The position numbers and the translations under genes were made by a program. A stretch of 21,565 nucleotides of DNA from Sphingobacteriaceae bacterium (lineage in GTDB: Bacteria; Bacteroidota; Bacteroidia; B-17B0; Aurantibacillaceae), in assembly GCA_023251695.1 (NCBI GenBank), contig JAHEYE010000039.1, positions 1 to 21,565 of the forward strand. The letters run 5' to 3'. This document shows, piece after piece, positions 7,502-13,821 of the stretch. The notes under the pieces are model-generated. The model ran no database searches and had not been told where the DNA came from. It was given only the letters and a program-made list of their open reading frames with translations. Each line of letters begins with the position of its first letter. The first letter of the stretch is position 1.

Positions 7502-8191
7502 ATGAGCGAAACAGAAAATTATAAGATATTACTTGTCGACGATGAGCTGGATATTTTAGATTTTCTGGGATACAATTTAAAAAAAGAAGGTTACACAGTT
7601 TTTACTGCGTCAAATGGTGTAGAAGCCATCGCCATTGCAAAAAAGGAGACACCACATTTAATTGTGCTCGATATCATGATGCCTGAAATGGATGGAATAG
7701 AAACCTGCAGGAATATCCGTGAAATTCCGGCGCTCAATAATTCAGTGGTTACTTTTTTAACTGCACGTAACGAAGAGTATACCCAGATTTCAGGATTTGA
7801 AGTGGGGGCTGATGATTTTATTACCAAACCAATTAAGCCCCGTGTTTTCTTAAGCCGGGTAAAAGCTTTGTTACGCAGGTATAAAAGCGATAAATCTCCG
7901 GTTCCGGTAATTGTTGATCTGGGTGAGATAAAAATTGATATGGAGAAGCATATGGTTTACAAGGGAGATAAAGCTATAGAACTACCAAAAAAAGAATTTA
8001 ATCTCTTAACGCTTTTGTCGAGCAAACCCGGAAAAGTTTTTAAACGTGAAAATATTCTCGACCTGGTTTGGGGTGATGAAGTTGTTGTTGGCGACCGCAC
8101 CATTGATGTGCACATCCGTAAACTCCGCGAAAAATTAGGCGAAGATTATATCAAAACGGTAAAAGGAGTGGGGTATAAGTTTGAGTTTTAG
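7502..8191 (+). CDS. OmpR/PhoB-family response regulator, no adjacent kinase
   Basis: This 229-residue protein has an N-terminal receiver domain and a C-terminal winged-helix DNA-binding domain. In the receiver the acidic pocket is D13-D14, the phospho-acceptor D57 is in LIVLDIMMPEMDG, the switch threonine is T87 and the conserved lysine is K109 in ITKPI. The DNA-binding domain (about 125-229) has the LPKKEFNLLTLL start, a recognition-helix region around RTIDVHIRKLREKLG, and the closing VKGVGYKF wing. All phosphorylation residues are present, so it should respond to a histidine kinase, but none is adjacent on either side. It begins 8 bases after bshB1 and may be co-transcribed with the redox genes. 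Its targets cannot be read from the sequence. Confidence 0.93.
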   Translation: MSETENYKILLVDDELDILDFLGYNLKKEGYTVFTASNGVEAIAIAKKETPHLIVLDIMMPEMDGIETCRNIREIPALNNSVVTFLTARNEEYTQISGFEVGADDFITKPIKPRVFLSRVKALLRRYKSDKSPVPVIVDLGEIKIDMEKHMVYKGDKAIELPKKEFNLLTLLSSKPGKVFKRENILDLVWGDEVVVGDRTIDVHIRKLREKLGEDYIKTVKGVGYKFEF

Positions 8192-8263
8192 CCGCGGATT
8201 TCACAGATTAGCACAGATAATAAGAATAAAATAAATCCGCGCAAATCTGCGTAATCCGCGGCT
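8190..8263 (+). terminator. Long imperfect hairpin between convergent response regulator and folA
   Basis: An 11-base perfect inverted repeat (AGCCGCGGATT at 8190-8200 pairing with 8253-8263) extends inward through CAGATT/AATCTG pairs to about 20 bases per arm, with a loop of about 34 bases that holds further GCACAGAT and AATCCGCG copies. It fills the whole spacer and touches both stop codons, so it could terminate transcription from both sides. There is no strong U-tract. The phrase AATCTGCGTAATCCGCGG is familiar as a dispersed intergenic repeat, so it may be a repeat element that also serves as terminator. Confidence 0.6.
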
Positions 8264-8745
8264 TAAACCCTCACAAATTTCTGAAAAACATAATCAAATT
8301 TATTTTTTTCATCAGCAAAGTGTCCTTCTTCCCATGCTAAATTGAAATCAGCGAATGTCAATTCCGGGAAAAAAGTATCCGCTTCAAATTCATGTTTTAC
8401 AAGCGTACGGTAAACTTCCGATACCAGCGGCATAGCCAGTTTATAAATTTCAGCTCCGCCGATGATAAATGCCTTTTCTGCATGCACATTTTTCATGACT
8501 TCCTCAAAAGAAGAATACACTTCTGCACCCTCAATTTTTAAATCTTTGTTGCGCGAAATAATAATATTTTTTCTTCCCGGTAAAACCCTTCCTATCGATT
8601 CAAAAGTTTTCCGTCCCATAATAATCGGAGAACCCATTGTTGTTGCCTTGAAAAATTTCAAATCAGCAGGTAAATGACAAAGCAATTTATTGTCCTTGCC
8701 TATGGCATTGTTCAAGTCGGTTACAACTATAGCGGCTAAAATCAT
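8263..8745 (-). CDS. folA: Dihydrofolate reductase
   Basis: FolA reduces dihydrofolate to tetrahydrofolate with NADPH. The 160-residue product has the family features in order: IVVTDLNNAIGKDN, the substrate helix HLPADLKFFK with the proton-donating acid D28 (equivalent to E. coli D27), the NADPH site PIIMGRKTFESIGRVLPGRKNIIISR, FIIGGAEIY, and ADTFFPEL. One position is odd: the almost invariant tryptophan before the LPAD segment (E. coli W22) is Cys here (C23, codon TGT), reading LLCHLPAD. The ATG overlaps the end of the upstream peptide-transporter gene by 4 bases (ATGA), so the two are probably co-transcribed. Identification is firm. Confidence 0.95.
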   Translation of the reverse strand: MILAAIVVTDLNNAIGKDNKLLCHLPADLKFFKATTMGSPIIMGRKTFESIGRVLPGRKNIIISRNKDLKIEGAEVYSSFEEVMKNVHAEKAFIIGGAEIYKLAMPLVSEVYRTLVKHEFEADTFFPELTFADFNLAWEEGHFADEKNKFDYVFQKFVRV

Positions 8746-10376
8746 TGCTCTTTAAATACTCTGTTTAGGCGTTTCAATAATGCAAACATGATAACTGTGG
8801 CAAGCATCAACAAAGCAAAATTAACCCAAAAGAAATCCGCTTTGTTATCAAATTTATCCCAGTTTTTTCCAAGCTCACCACTTACTTTATTTCCTAAAGA
8901 GGTAGCAAGACTCCAGCCGCCCATCATTAAAGCAGTTAAACGTACCGGTGATAATTTGGAAACCATTGATAATCCCATCGGACTCAAACATAATTCTCCA
9001 ACTGTGATAACACCATAACATGAAATGATCCACCAGGCGCTGGCTTTATCAATACCATTATGTGTATAGTGTACAGCTGCAACCATGACAAGCGTTGAGA
9101 GCGCGCTGATTAAAAGTCCGTACGCGATTTTTGAGGCTGTTGTTGGTTCTTTGTTTCGTTTTCGCATAAACGCGAAGAAGGCAATAATTAAGGGCGTGAG
9201 AACAACCACAAAAAATGGATTTACGGATTGAAAAATACTGGTATTAAATAAATTTAAAGATTCACCTGCGGGCGGAACTTTTGAAGCTTCCAGATTTTTA
9301 AAATATGCAGGGTAATCCATGCACTTTACAGGTTCACCTTTTGCGTCTTTAATTTTTCTGAATTGCTCGTCGAGCTGAGTGACTTCCGTATTTTTTGCCG
9401 TAGCTTTTTCCGTAAAACCAAGTGTCTCTGATATTTTTGAAATTTGCGCAGGACTTTCTCTGTCGGTATAATATTTTGCGTAGGTAGTTAAGGCGGTTCC
9501 GTTTTGTTTAAATATGGCCCAGAATAAAATCACAATTAAAAAGATGGTAAACATTGTTCCCAATGGTTTTCGTTCTTCTGTGTTTGCTTTGTAATAAATG
9601 GAAGCATAAAAATAAATTACAGGAATACAGAACATAAAAAATGCGTCTGTACTGTTGCTGCTTAAAATACTACCCGGAATTAGCCAGCCGACTGTAGCAA
9701 AAACCACACCTACGGCGAGTACTTTCACAAATTGCATGATAAAGGGTTTGTCTTCCGGTTTTGGTTCTCTCCGTACATCAACATGCTTGTAGTTTTTCAT
9801 TCCCAACCAAAAAGTAATAACGCCCAAGAACATCCCAATGCCTGCTGCCATAAAAGCACCGTTCCATCCGATTTTATTCAACATCACAGCGCCAATGAAA
9901 TTGCAGATTAAGGCTCCTAAATTAATGCCCATATAAAAAATATTGTAGCCGGTATCTTTATTATGACGGTAACGGGGATCGTTATATAAATTTCCTAAGA
10001 GAGTGGTGATATTGGGTTTAAAAAAACCATTACCAACCACCATAATGGCGAGAGCGGTATAAAAGGCCCATTTTTCGGGAATAGCCAGCATGCAATAGCC
10101 AATACCCATTAATATACCCCCGAGCGTAATCGAAAAGCGATAGCCCAATTTTAAATCAGCTAATAAACCACCCATAAACGGAGTGAGATAAGCGACAGCA
10201 ATAAAAGTACCGTAAACGTCGGCAGCTTCTGCATTGTCCCAACCGAAACCGCCTTCCGCTAAATCAGCCGTTAAATAAAGGGTAAATATCCCGATCATTA
10301 AGTAATACCCGAAGCGTTCCCAGAATTCGGTGAACACTAAAAAAAAGAGGCCGGCCGGGTATTTGGATTCCTTCAT
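8742..10376 (-). CDS. Proton-coupled oligopeptide transporter (POT/PTR2 family)
   Basis: This MFS-type inner-membrane protein (544 residues) should import di- and tripeptides with protons. The POT signature ExxERFxYY is present at residues 17-25 (E17, E20, R21, F22, Y24, Y25). The second family signature covers GNGFFKPNITTLLG (115-128, with the TM4 lysine K120) and GYNIFYMGINLGAL (143-156). TM7 carries FWAIFKQNGTAL (285-296). Between TM7 and TM8 there is an extra soluble stretch at about 300-385, rich in charged residues; insertions here are seen in Bacteroidota POT proteins. The next gene, folA, overlaps its stop by 4 bases. Upstream lies a non-coding hairpin element rather than a recognisable promoter. 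The exact substrate range cannot be read from sequence. Confidence 0.93.
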   Translation of the reverse strand: MKESKYPAGLFFLVFTEFWERFGYYLMIGIFTLYLTADLAEGGFGWDNAEAADVYGTFIAVAYLTPFMGGLLADLKLGYRFSITLGGILMGIGYCMLAIPEKWAFYTALAIMVVGNGFFKPNITTLLGNLYNDPRYRHNKDTGYNIFYMGINLGALICNFIGAVMLNKIGWNGAFMAAGIGMFLGVITFWLGMKNYKHVDVRREPKPEDKPFIMQFVKVLAVGVVFATVGWLIPGSILSSNSTDAFFMFCIPVIYFYASIYYKANTEERKPLGTMFTIFLIVILFWAIFKQNGTALTTYAKYYTDRESPAQISKISETLGFTEKATAKNTEVTQLDEQFRKIKDAKGEPVKCMDYPAYFKNLEASKVPPAGESLNLFNTSIFQSVNPFFVVVLTPLIIAFFAFMRKRNKEPTTASKIAYGLLISALSTLVMVAAVHYTHNGIDKASAWWIISCYGVITVGELCLSPMGLSMVSKLSPVRLTALMMGGWSLATSLGNKVSGELGKNWDKFDNKADFFWVNFALLMLATVIMFALLKRLNRVFKEQ

Positions 10377-10429
10377 AAATCTTACAGTTTTTTATAAAGA
10401 TAAAAGAAATTATTTATTCGGGGCAAAAG

Positions 10430-10520
10430 TTGGACTAAAGTCCAGAGGGATCAGAATTCATTTAGCCACGACCTTAAGGTCGTGGCTATTAGTAAGCAAT
10501 AAAATGGGGCTTTAGCCCAA
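10430..10520. repeat. Symmetric triple-hairpin palindromic element (REP-like)
   Basis: Three hairpins stand in a row with equal 19-base gaps. The left one is TGGACTAAAGTCCA (10431-10444), the centre is a perfect 24-base palindrome at 10464-10487 (arm AGCCACGACCTT), and the right one is GGGCTTTAGCCC (10507-10518). The outer hairpins mirror each other (TTGGrCTAAAG against CTTTAGyCCAA), so the entire stretch is one large imperfect palindrome. No protein is encoded. It occupies the spacer between the POT transporter gene (minus, starts 10376) and the end of the minus-strand gene at 10538. It looks like a REP/BIME-type element of the sort moved by RAYT transposases, but no such transposase is in the window. 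The hairpins may also terminate transcription of the upstream minus-strand gene. Confidence 0.75.
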
Positions 10521-10537
10521 AGGATATATTGTAAAGT

Positions 10538-11038
10538 TTATTTATAATAAAAGGTATTGAGGAGAAGCGATTCTTTTGTATTCACATTATAGAATTGAAT
10601 CCGTATCGCTTTTCCATCCTTTTCATTAGCGCCATTAATGTGGGTTATGAATTTATGGCAATTATCATTTACCATACCGGGTTTGTTCGAATGCGCTACA
10701 AATGTTGAATCCTGAAAATGGTGTTCGTATTGGAGGTGTGGGGCGTTCTTTAACTGATAGACTGTATCGTTTTTTGTTTTGAACAGGCGGCCGTTCTCAA
10801 TTTCAATGCGGGTGTTACATCCTGTTTTACCTGTCATTTTCAGATAGAACAAGTCGTTCTTTCCGGCAGAGATAGTATCTGATTTTTGCCCCATCTGAAA
10901 AAAATAAAAACTGTCTTCTTTTTTAATTTTTATTTTATCGGGTGTTTGGGAAAATAAAGAGAAGCCGGACAAATAAAGTAAAGAAAAAATAATATATTTG
11001 TTTCTATAACTTAACTCAGATATGAAAAATAGACTCAT
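10538..11038 (-). CDS. Unidentified secreted protein
   Basis: I do not recognise this gene. From the ATG at 11038 the product is 166 residues, with a basic then hydrophobic stretch (RNKYIIFSLLYLSGFSLFSQ) that looks like a signal peptide ending near FSQ. The mature part is hydrophilic, with predicted beta-type alternation and two cysteines (in TGCNT and DNCHK) that could form a disulfide. The frame stays open upstream to an ATG at 11122, but those residues would only mirror the signal-peptide region of the divergent gene, so the shorter form is preferred. Even so, it overlaps the start of the divergent barrel gene by 17 bases. No better start codon is seen closer in. The stop lies just after the triple-hairpin element. 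Confidence 0.6.
   Translation of the reverse strand: MSLFFISELSYRNKYIIFSLLYLSGFSLFSQTPDKIKIKKEDSFYFFQMGQKSDTISAGKNDLFYLKMTGKTGCNTRIEIENGRLFKTKNDTVYQLKNAPHLQYEHHFQDSTFVAHSNKPGMVNDNCHKFITHINGANEKDGKAIRIQFYNVNTKESLLLNTFYYK
10993..11000 (+). promoter_or_regulatory. Candidate -7 box for the outer-membrane barrel gene
   Basis: TATATTTG matches the Bacteroidota -7 consensus TAnnTTTG, 21 bases before the ATG at 11022, a distance that would leave a short leader. It lies inside the signal-peptide coding region of the divergent minus-strand gene. No -33 TTTG is visible. Confidence 0.35.
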
Positions 11039-11855
11039 TTTATTCGTTCTGGTATTTTTTGTAAAAACTATTACAGCGCAAGATACCAAAAGCTTTCCTG
11101 AAAAAGAAGCCACGGTCTTCATCGGGCCTTCTTATTCTAATATTAAAAGTAATAGCCTTTCCGCTGATCCCTATGCTTCAACAAAAGGGAGTTTATGGTT
11201 TAATCTTGGTTTTGACTACTGTAGCTATAGAAGCAGAAATTTTGGTTTTATCTTTGGTATGGAGTATTCGAAATATAATAATGTAACTTCCTATAAAGGA
11301 GCTTTCAGAAGCGATACTAAATCGATAGATATAGATGGGGATGCTTATTATGCTGTTTCAGAGGCCAATTATACCGATAGCAGAATCGTAAATTCTCTTG
11401 ATGTGCCAATAGGTTTACGATTACAAGCTCCTATAAGCGAGCAGTCTAATTTTTTTGTCGACTTCGGATTAAGAGTAAATTTAATCATAAATGCGAAGAT
11501 TACTCAAAAAGGCACTTTAAATAAAAAAGGTGCTTATATCACTAATTATGATAATGTTTTCATTTACTTAGAAGATGAACCTTATTACGGTTATACTAAC
11601 ACAACCTATAGCTCGGATATTGATTTACCAGTAAACAGAGTAAATATTGGCTACTTTTTGGGTATAGGAATGAGAGCAAAGCTAAATGAGAATTATTTTC
11701 TTGTTATTAATCCTTGTTATATGAATGGTATAAACGATATCAGTAAGAAAGATGACGCTGCACAATATGTAAATGTTTTCGGTGAAAAATTTGCGCACCA
11801 GAAATTTACTTTAACTCAATTTGTTTTAAGGGTAGGAATCGGATTCGAAATGTAA
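11022..11855 (+). CDS. Outer-membrane beta-barrel protein, PorT-like
   Basis: The 277-residue product has a signal peptide (basic MKNR, hydrophobic 5-17, cleavage after about residue 19, TITAQ). It is followed by a chain of alternating strands typical of small outer-membrane barrels of Bacteroidota: FIGPSYSNIKS, SLWFNLGFDYCSY, FGFIFGMEYSKYNN, SLDVPIGLRLQAP, NFFVDFGLRVNLI, VNIGYFLGIGMRAKL, and the closing FTLTQFVLRVGIGFEM. Glycine and aromatic residues fall at strand ends. The last residue is Met rather than the usual Phe of barrel proteins. The function of these barrels varies and nothing here points to a specific ligand. The stop is immediately followed by the tatA-like stop on the other strand, with no spacer. 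Confidence 0.8.
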   Translation: MKNRLILFVLVFFVKTITAQDTKSFPEKEATVFIGPSYSNIKSNSLSADPYASTKGSLWFNLGFDYCSYRSRNFGFIFGMEYSKYNNVTSYKGAFRSDTKSIDIDGDAYYAVSEANYTDSRIVNSLDVPIGLRLQAPISEQSNFFVDFGLRVNLIINAKITQKGTLNKKGAYITNYDNVFIYLEDEPYYGYTNTTYSSDIDLPVNRVNIGYFLGIGMRAKLNENYFLVINPCYMNGINDISKKDDAAQYVNVFGEKFAHQKFTLTQFVLRVGIGFEM

Positions 11856-12107
11856 CTAATCCTTATCGATTTCTTTTTTTACTTCCTGTACATGTTCCTG
11901 AATGTGTTTGGTAATGCCGCCTGTGCTTTCCTGAATATCCCTTTTAATACCATCGCTGGCATCTTTAAATTCGCGGATACCTTTTCCTAATGCTTTTGCA
12001 ACACTTGGAATCCCTTTACCACCGAATAATAAAAGAATAACAAATAAAATAAGCACAACCTCTCCACCACCCAGATTTAAGAATAATATGTATAAACTAT
12101 TTACCAT
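11856..12107 (-). CDS. tatA: TatA/TatE-like twin-arginine translocation protein
   Basis: TatA forms the pore-like assembly of the Tat system, which exports folded proteins across the inner membrane. The 83-residue product has a short N-terminal extension (1-15), one membrane segment starting at the acidic residue E16 and ending in the conserved LLLFGGKGIP hinge (25-34, FG at 28-29), an amphipathic helix (VAKALGKGIREFKDA, 36-50) and a charged tail. This is the TatA/MttA layout. In many Bacteroidota one TatA-type protein works with a separately encoded TatC; tatC is not seen here. It is the last gene of the minus-strand envelope cluster and its stop abuts that of the convergent barrel gene. Confidence 0.88.
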   Translation of the reverse strand: MVNSLYILFLNLGGGEVVLILFVILLLFGGKGIPSVAKALGKGIREFKDASDGIKRDIQESTGGITKHIQEHVQEVKKEIDKD

Positions 12108-12121
12108 TTCACTTTACCTCT

Positions 12122-12156
12122 TTAAACTAACCACTAAACTCTTGCCACTGACCACT
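12122..12156 (-). repeat. Five-unit degenerate heptamer array between small membrane ORF and tatA
   Basis: Read on the minus strand, five tandem 7-base units follow each other: AGTGGTC (12150-12156), AGTGGCA (12143-12149), AGAGTTT (12136-12142), AGTGGTT (12129-12135) and AGTTTAA (12122-12128). The array begins over the stop codon of the 38-residue gene. Its AGT, AGT, AGA, AGT, AGT order equals that of the array at 6742-6776, and both sit in a short gap between co-directional genes. Confidence 0.65.
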
Positions 12157-12271
12157 ATTTTTTATTCCTCATAAATTTAAAAACAACCACAGCACCCGTG
12201 ATAAAAATAATAGCAATAAAGGCTACAATAAAAAGATCACTTCCGTCTAAATTACTACTGGCTTTTTCCAT
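12155..12271 (-). CDS. Small single-pass membrane protein, 38 residues
   Basis: An ATG at 12271 opens a 38-codon frame ending in TAG at 12155. The product starts MEKASSNLDGSD, has one hydrophobic segment of about 18 residues (LFIVAFIAIIFITGAVVV, 13-30) and ends FKFMRNKK, a positively charged tail that would stay in the cytoplasm. It lies between the ABC ATPase gene (41 bases upstream) and tatA on the same strand. The clean topology, good start codon and co-directional position support a real gene. It is too short for a family call. It might be a small subunit for the solitary ABC ATPase or a Tat-related peptide, but both are guesses. Confidence 0.6.
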   Translation of the reverse strand: MEKASSNLDGSDLFIVAFIAIIFITGAVVVFKFMRNKK

Positions 12272-12311
12272 GGGGTAAAGATAGAAAAAATAACGCCTTT
12301 GGCTGTTAAAA

Positions 12312-12950
12312 TTATTTATATTCCATCACATTCAATACCTTATCACAAAGCTCATATTCCTCTTTTACAGAGTTGGAACAAACGATTATGGTTTTGTTGG
12401 CGCCGTACCAGCCCACTAATTTCATATACCAATCAATCGCGTTTTTATCAAGATTAGAAGCAGGTTCGTCAAGCAACAACAGTGGGCAATCTGCCAGAAC
12501 GGCCAGCGTTAGTTTAGCACGTTGTTTCATACCGCTTGAATAATTTTTGATGTATTTATTTTCGGCGTGTTTTAATTCAGCAGTTTCAATTATTTCTTTG
12601 GTACTTAATTTATTCAAAAAAGGTTTGTAAACGGCGCAATGTTCTATTAATTCAGGTAAGGTATAATCTTCAATTAATTCTAAATAAGGTGCAGCGATGC
12701 TTAAATGGTTTTTGAAATTCTCAGCGTCTTCAGTTGTTTCGCCATTCTTAAAAACCAGTTTCCCGGCATTCGGTAAAACATAGCCCGAAATAACCTGGAG
12801 CAATGTCGATTTACCGGAACCGTTTCCGCCCAGCACCGCTAATTTATCGCCGGGATTTAAACTTAAATTAAGATTTTTGAAGATCCACTCGCTTCCGAAT
12901 TTTTTACCGATGCCTTCGAGTTGGATATGTAAGTTGTTGGAGGGGTTCAT
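12312..12950 (-). CDS. Solitary ABC-type ATPase with altered Q- and H-loops
   Basis: The 212-residue protein is a single nucleotide-binding domain. It has Walker A GGNGSGKST (41-49), a signature motif YSSGMKQR (137-144, a variant of LSGGQ) and Walker B LLLLDEPASNLD (157-168, catalytic E162). Two positions are unusual: the Q-loop region reads SIAAPYLELIED (84-95) without a clear glutamine, and the H-loop reads IIVCSNSV (188-195), with Asn193 where the switch histidine is expected. No permease or substrate-binding gene is next to it. Similar stand-alone CcmA-like ATPases are found in Bacteroidota, often near lpx genes. Its partner is unknown; the small membrane protein just downstream is one candidate. 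It follows lpxA after 93 bases that hold a degenerate tandem repeat. Confidence 0.88.
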   Translation of the reverse strand: MNPSNNLHIQLEGIGKKFGSEWIFKNLNLSLNPGDKLAVLGGNGSGKSTLLQVISGYVLPNAGKLVFKNGETTEDAENFKNHLSIAAPYLELIEDYTLPELIEHCAVYKPFLNKLSTKEIIETAELKHAENKYIKNYSSGMKQRAKLTLAVLADCPLLLLDEPASNLDKNAIDWYMKLVGWYGANKTIIVCSNSVKEEYELCDKVLNVMEYK

Positions 12951-12982
12951 TTGTTAAGGCTTTCTTCTAGTGTCTCGACTAC

Positions 12983-13051
12983 GCTCGACATGACATTAGG
13001 CTCGACATGACATTTAGGTACGAAATGAAATTCAGGTTCCACATCAGATAC
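12983..13051. repeat. Degenerate 17-18 bp tandem repeat
   Basis: Three to four units lie head to tail: 12983-12999 (GCTCGACATGACATTAG), 13000-13017 (the same with one extra T), 13018-13035 (GTACGAAATGAAATTCAG, diverged) and a weak fourth, 13036-13051, that runs into the last codons of lpxA. Just before it is a TCTCGACTACGCTCGA phrase. TGTCATGTCGAGC-type phrases recur between genes in many Bacteroidota genomes. It fills most of the gap between lpxA and the ABC gene. Confidence 0.6.
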
Positions 13052-13817
13052 CTTTCACAATTCCGTCTTTACAATTTCTAATGAAACCGAGAATTTCTTT
13101 TTTTACATCACTCTCGCCAATTTCTGCATCCACAATTTCCAATGCTTTAGATAATGAATGACCTCTTACAAAAATAGTACGGTAAATATCTTCAATCTGT
13201 GTAATTGTTTCTTTTGGGAATCCCCGCCTTGCTAAACCGATGGTGTTTACACCAATGAATTGTAATGGTTCACGCGCAACCCGGATATAAGGAGGAACAT
13301 CTTTTCTTACTAAACTTGCACCTGCAATAAACGAATGCGCGCCAATATTTATGAATTGCTGCGCCGCTACAAAGCCTTCCATAATAACAAAATCCTCTAT
13401 GGTTATGTGTCCTGCCAGTCCCACATTGTTTGCTAAAATGCAATTATTGCCGATTATACAATCATGCGCCACGTGTACATAGGTCATCAATAAACAATTA
13501 TCTCCAACCTTCGTTGTCATGCGGTCTGTAGTCCCTTTATTTATGGTAACAAATTCGCGGATGGTTGTGTTTTTTCCAATAACAGTGGTAGTTGGCTCAC
13601 CTTTGTATTTTAAGTCCTGATTAACTGCACCTACAGAAGCTCCATTGAATATTTTACAACCTTCTCCAATAAAAGTATCAGGGTAGATAACTGCATTTGC
13701 ACCAATCCAGCAATTATCGCCGATTTCGGTATTCTCATAAATAACTGCGAAGGGTTCAACGGTTATGTTGTTTCCTAATTTCGCTTTTGGATGAATGTAT
13801 GCCAGATTTGAGATCAT
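13044..13817 (-). CDS. lpxA: Acyl-ACP--UDP-N-acetylglucosamine O-acyltransferase
   Basis: LpxA transfers a 3-hydroxyacyl chain from ACP to the 3-OH of UDP-GlcNAc, the first step of lipid A synthesis. The 257-residue product is a left-handed beta-helix built of hexapeptide repeats (IGDNCWIGANAVI, VGDNCLLMTYVHVAHDCIIGNNC and similar). The catalytic histidine is H118 in YVHVAHDC, equivalent to E. coli H125, with H115 matching H122. The NQDLKYKGEPT segment (66-76) is typical of LpxA, and the C-terminal helical domain (about 190-257) is present. It starts 4 bases after the lpxC-fabZ stop and is surely co-transcribed with it. The pair LpxC then LpxA performs consecutive steps. Confidence 0.96.
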   Translation of the reverse strand: MISNLAYIHPKAKLGNNITVEPFAVIYENTEIGDNCWIGANAVIYPDTFIGEGCKIFNGASVGAVNQDLKYKGEPTTTVIGKNTTIREFVTINKGTTDRMTTKVGDNCLLMTYVHVAHDCIIGNNCILANNVGLAGHITIEDFVIMEGFVAAQQFINIGAHSFIAGASLVRKDVPPYIRVAREPLQFIGVNTIGLARRGFPKETITQIEDIYRTIFVRGHSLSKALEIVDAEIGESDVKKEILGFIRNCKDGIVKGI

Positions 13818-13821
13818 ACTG

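Noticed and set aside
10330..10515. A 61-codon plus-strand frame crossing the POT gene start and the hairpin element
   Set aside because: It is antisense to the transporter N terminus and then runs through the palindromic repeat. It has no recognisable protein features.
11039..11122. A longer N terminus for the minus-strand secreted protein, starting at 11122
   Set aside because: The extra 28 residues are the antisense of the barrel gene's coding start and would place the signal peptide internally.
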